This document shows positions 13,550-14,037 of a DNA stretch of 14,037 nucleotides, piece by piece (the first letter of the stretch is position 1; every line of letters begins with the position of its first letter). Both the position numbers and the translations under genes were made by a program. The notes beneath the pieces were generated by a model, which saw nothing but the letters and a program-made list of their open reading frames with translations, had not been told where the DNA came from and made no database searches. The stretch is from an uncultured Blautia sp. (GTDB lineage Bacteria > Bacillota > Clostridia > Lachnospirales > Lachnospiraceae): NCBI GenBank assembly GCA_900541345.1, contig UQJE01000065.1, positions 1 through 14,037 of the forward strand, read 5' to 3'.

Positions 13550-14037
13550 TTATTTCACTTCCTGTTCCTTCATTCGGTATCCAACTCCGATTTCTGTAAG
13601 AATATACTTTGGTTTTCCTGGATTGTCCTCTATTTTTCTTCTTGTGGACGCCATGACGGTACGGAGAACCTGTGTATCCTGTCCGTACCATTCTCCCCAC
13701 ACATTCTTTAAAATATACCCATAAGTAAGCGCCTTTCCCTGATTCTTCATAAATAAAAGAAGAAGATTATATTCCAGCGGAGACAGATGGATCTCCTCTC
13801 CGTTTTTTAATACCATATGCTTTTCCGTATCAAGAAAAAGTCCTCCGTTTACGTATGTCGTTTCCTCCTTTTGCGGCTCCTGCTGCCGCTTCATTCTGTT
13901 ATAATGACGGAGCGCCACGCGGATTCTTGCCATAAGCTCTGTTGTGGAAAAGGGCTTTGTGAGATAATCGTCCGCTCCCTCGTCAAGCGCATCTGCCTTT
14001 TCTCTGTCCTGATCCCTTGCAGATACAATGATCACCG
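13550..14037 (-). CDS. Second KdpE-family response regulator, 5' end cut by window
   Basis: C-terminal part of an OmpR/PhoB-class response regulator, open to the window edge; the GTG near 14035 is an internal valine of the IIVSAR strand, not a start. What remains is the end of the receiver (DEGADDYLTKPFS with its conserved lysine) and a full winged-helix domain with HLSPLEYNLLLLFMKNQGKALTY, WGEWYGQDTQVLRTVMASTRRKIEDNPGK in pieces, and ILTEIGVGYRM. It is a paralogue of the KdpE at 802-1515, of which the matching stretches are HLMPLEYSLLCLLARNVGKVLTY and IGIGYRM. The phospho-acceptor aspartate is outside the window. A partner kinase probably lies upstream. It may regulate the TPR gene next door. 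Confidence 0.9.
   Translation of the reverse strand, partial: VIIVSARDQDREKADALDEGADDYLTKPFSTTELMARIRVALRHYNRMKRQQEPQKEETTYVNGGLFLDTEKHMVLKNGEEIHLSPLEYNLLLLFMKNQGKALTYGYILKNVWGEWYGQDTQVLRTVMASTRRKIEDNPGKPKYILTEIGVGYRMKEQEVK

Overview
The window looks like chromosomal DNA from a Firmicute, most likely a gut Lachnospiraceae-type clostridium. The reasons are the AT-leaning codon use, strong GGAGG ribosome binding sites before almost every gene, a Cytidylate_kin2-type kinase, a CitMHS_2/NhaD-like antiporter, DUF2871, and KdpD genes of clostridial layout. This assignment is inferred from gene content; no 16S or other marker is present.

Left edge (1-797, + strand): the effector domain and the end of the DNA-binding domain of a LysR-type regulator, cut by the window start. 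It converges with the next gene with 4 bp between the stop codons.

Kdp locus (802-9841, - strand; read from right to left): a 41-aa hydrophobic peptide, kdpF (25 aa), kdpA, kdpB, kdpC, a KdpD sensor half, a KdpD histidine-kinase half, then kdpE. It is a complete high-affinity K+ pump (KdpFABC) with its two-component system. KdpD is split over two genes, and each half has its own DUF4118 membrane module and GAF-like domain. The sensor half carries the Walker ATPase domain and a universal-stress-protein (USP) domain with a nearly intact c-di-AMP motif. Its GAF tail is thrown out of frame by a one-base change in an A5 run at 3560-3564. The kinase half has H-, N- and G-boxes.

Divergent control region (9842-10035): a candidate extended -10 promoter for kdp, a TTTAAT-N5-TTTAAT direct repeat that could be the KdpE site, and on the + strand a near-ideal sigma-A promoter followed by a perfect TGAAC-ATT-GTTCA palindrome in front of a DUF2871 membrane protein.

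Right part (10465-14037, - strand; read from right to left): a second KdpE-family response regulator cut by the window end, a TPR protein, an NhaD/CitMHS_2-type antiporter with a GTG start, and a cytidylate-kinase-like protein, closed by a strong hairpin shared with the DUF2871 gene. The TPR promoter has two pairs of 11-bp-spaced direct repeats where a -35 box should be. This is the hallmark of an OmpR/PhoB-family activator, and the neighbouring regulator is the obvious candidate.

Taken together the window reads as a K+/Na+ homeostasis region: ATP-driven K+ uptake, a probable Na+/H+ (or organate) exchanger, and two KdpE-type regulators. No mobile element, CRISPR array, tRNA or rRNA was seen.
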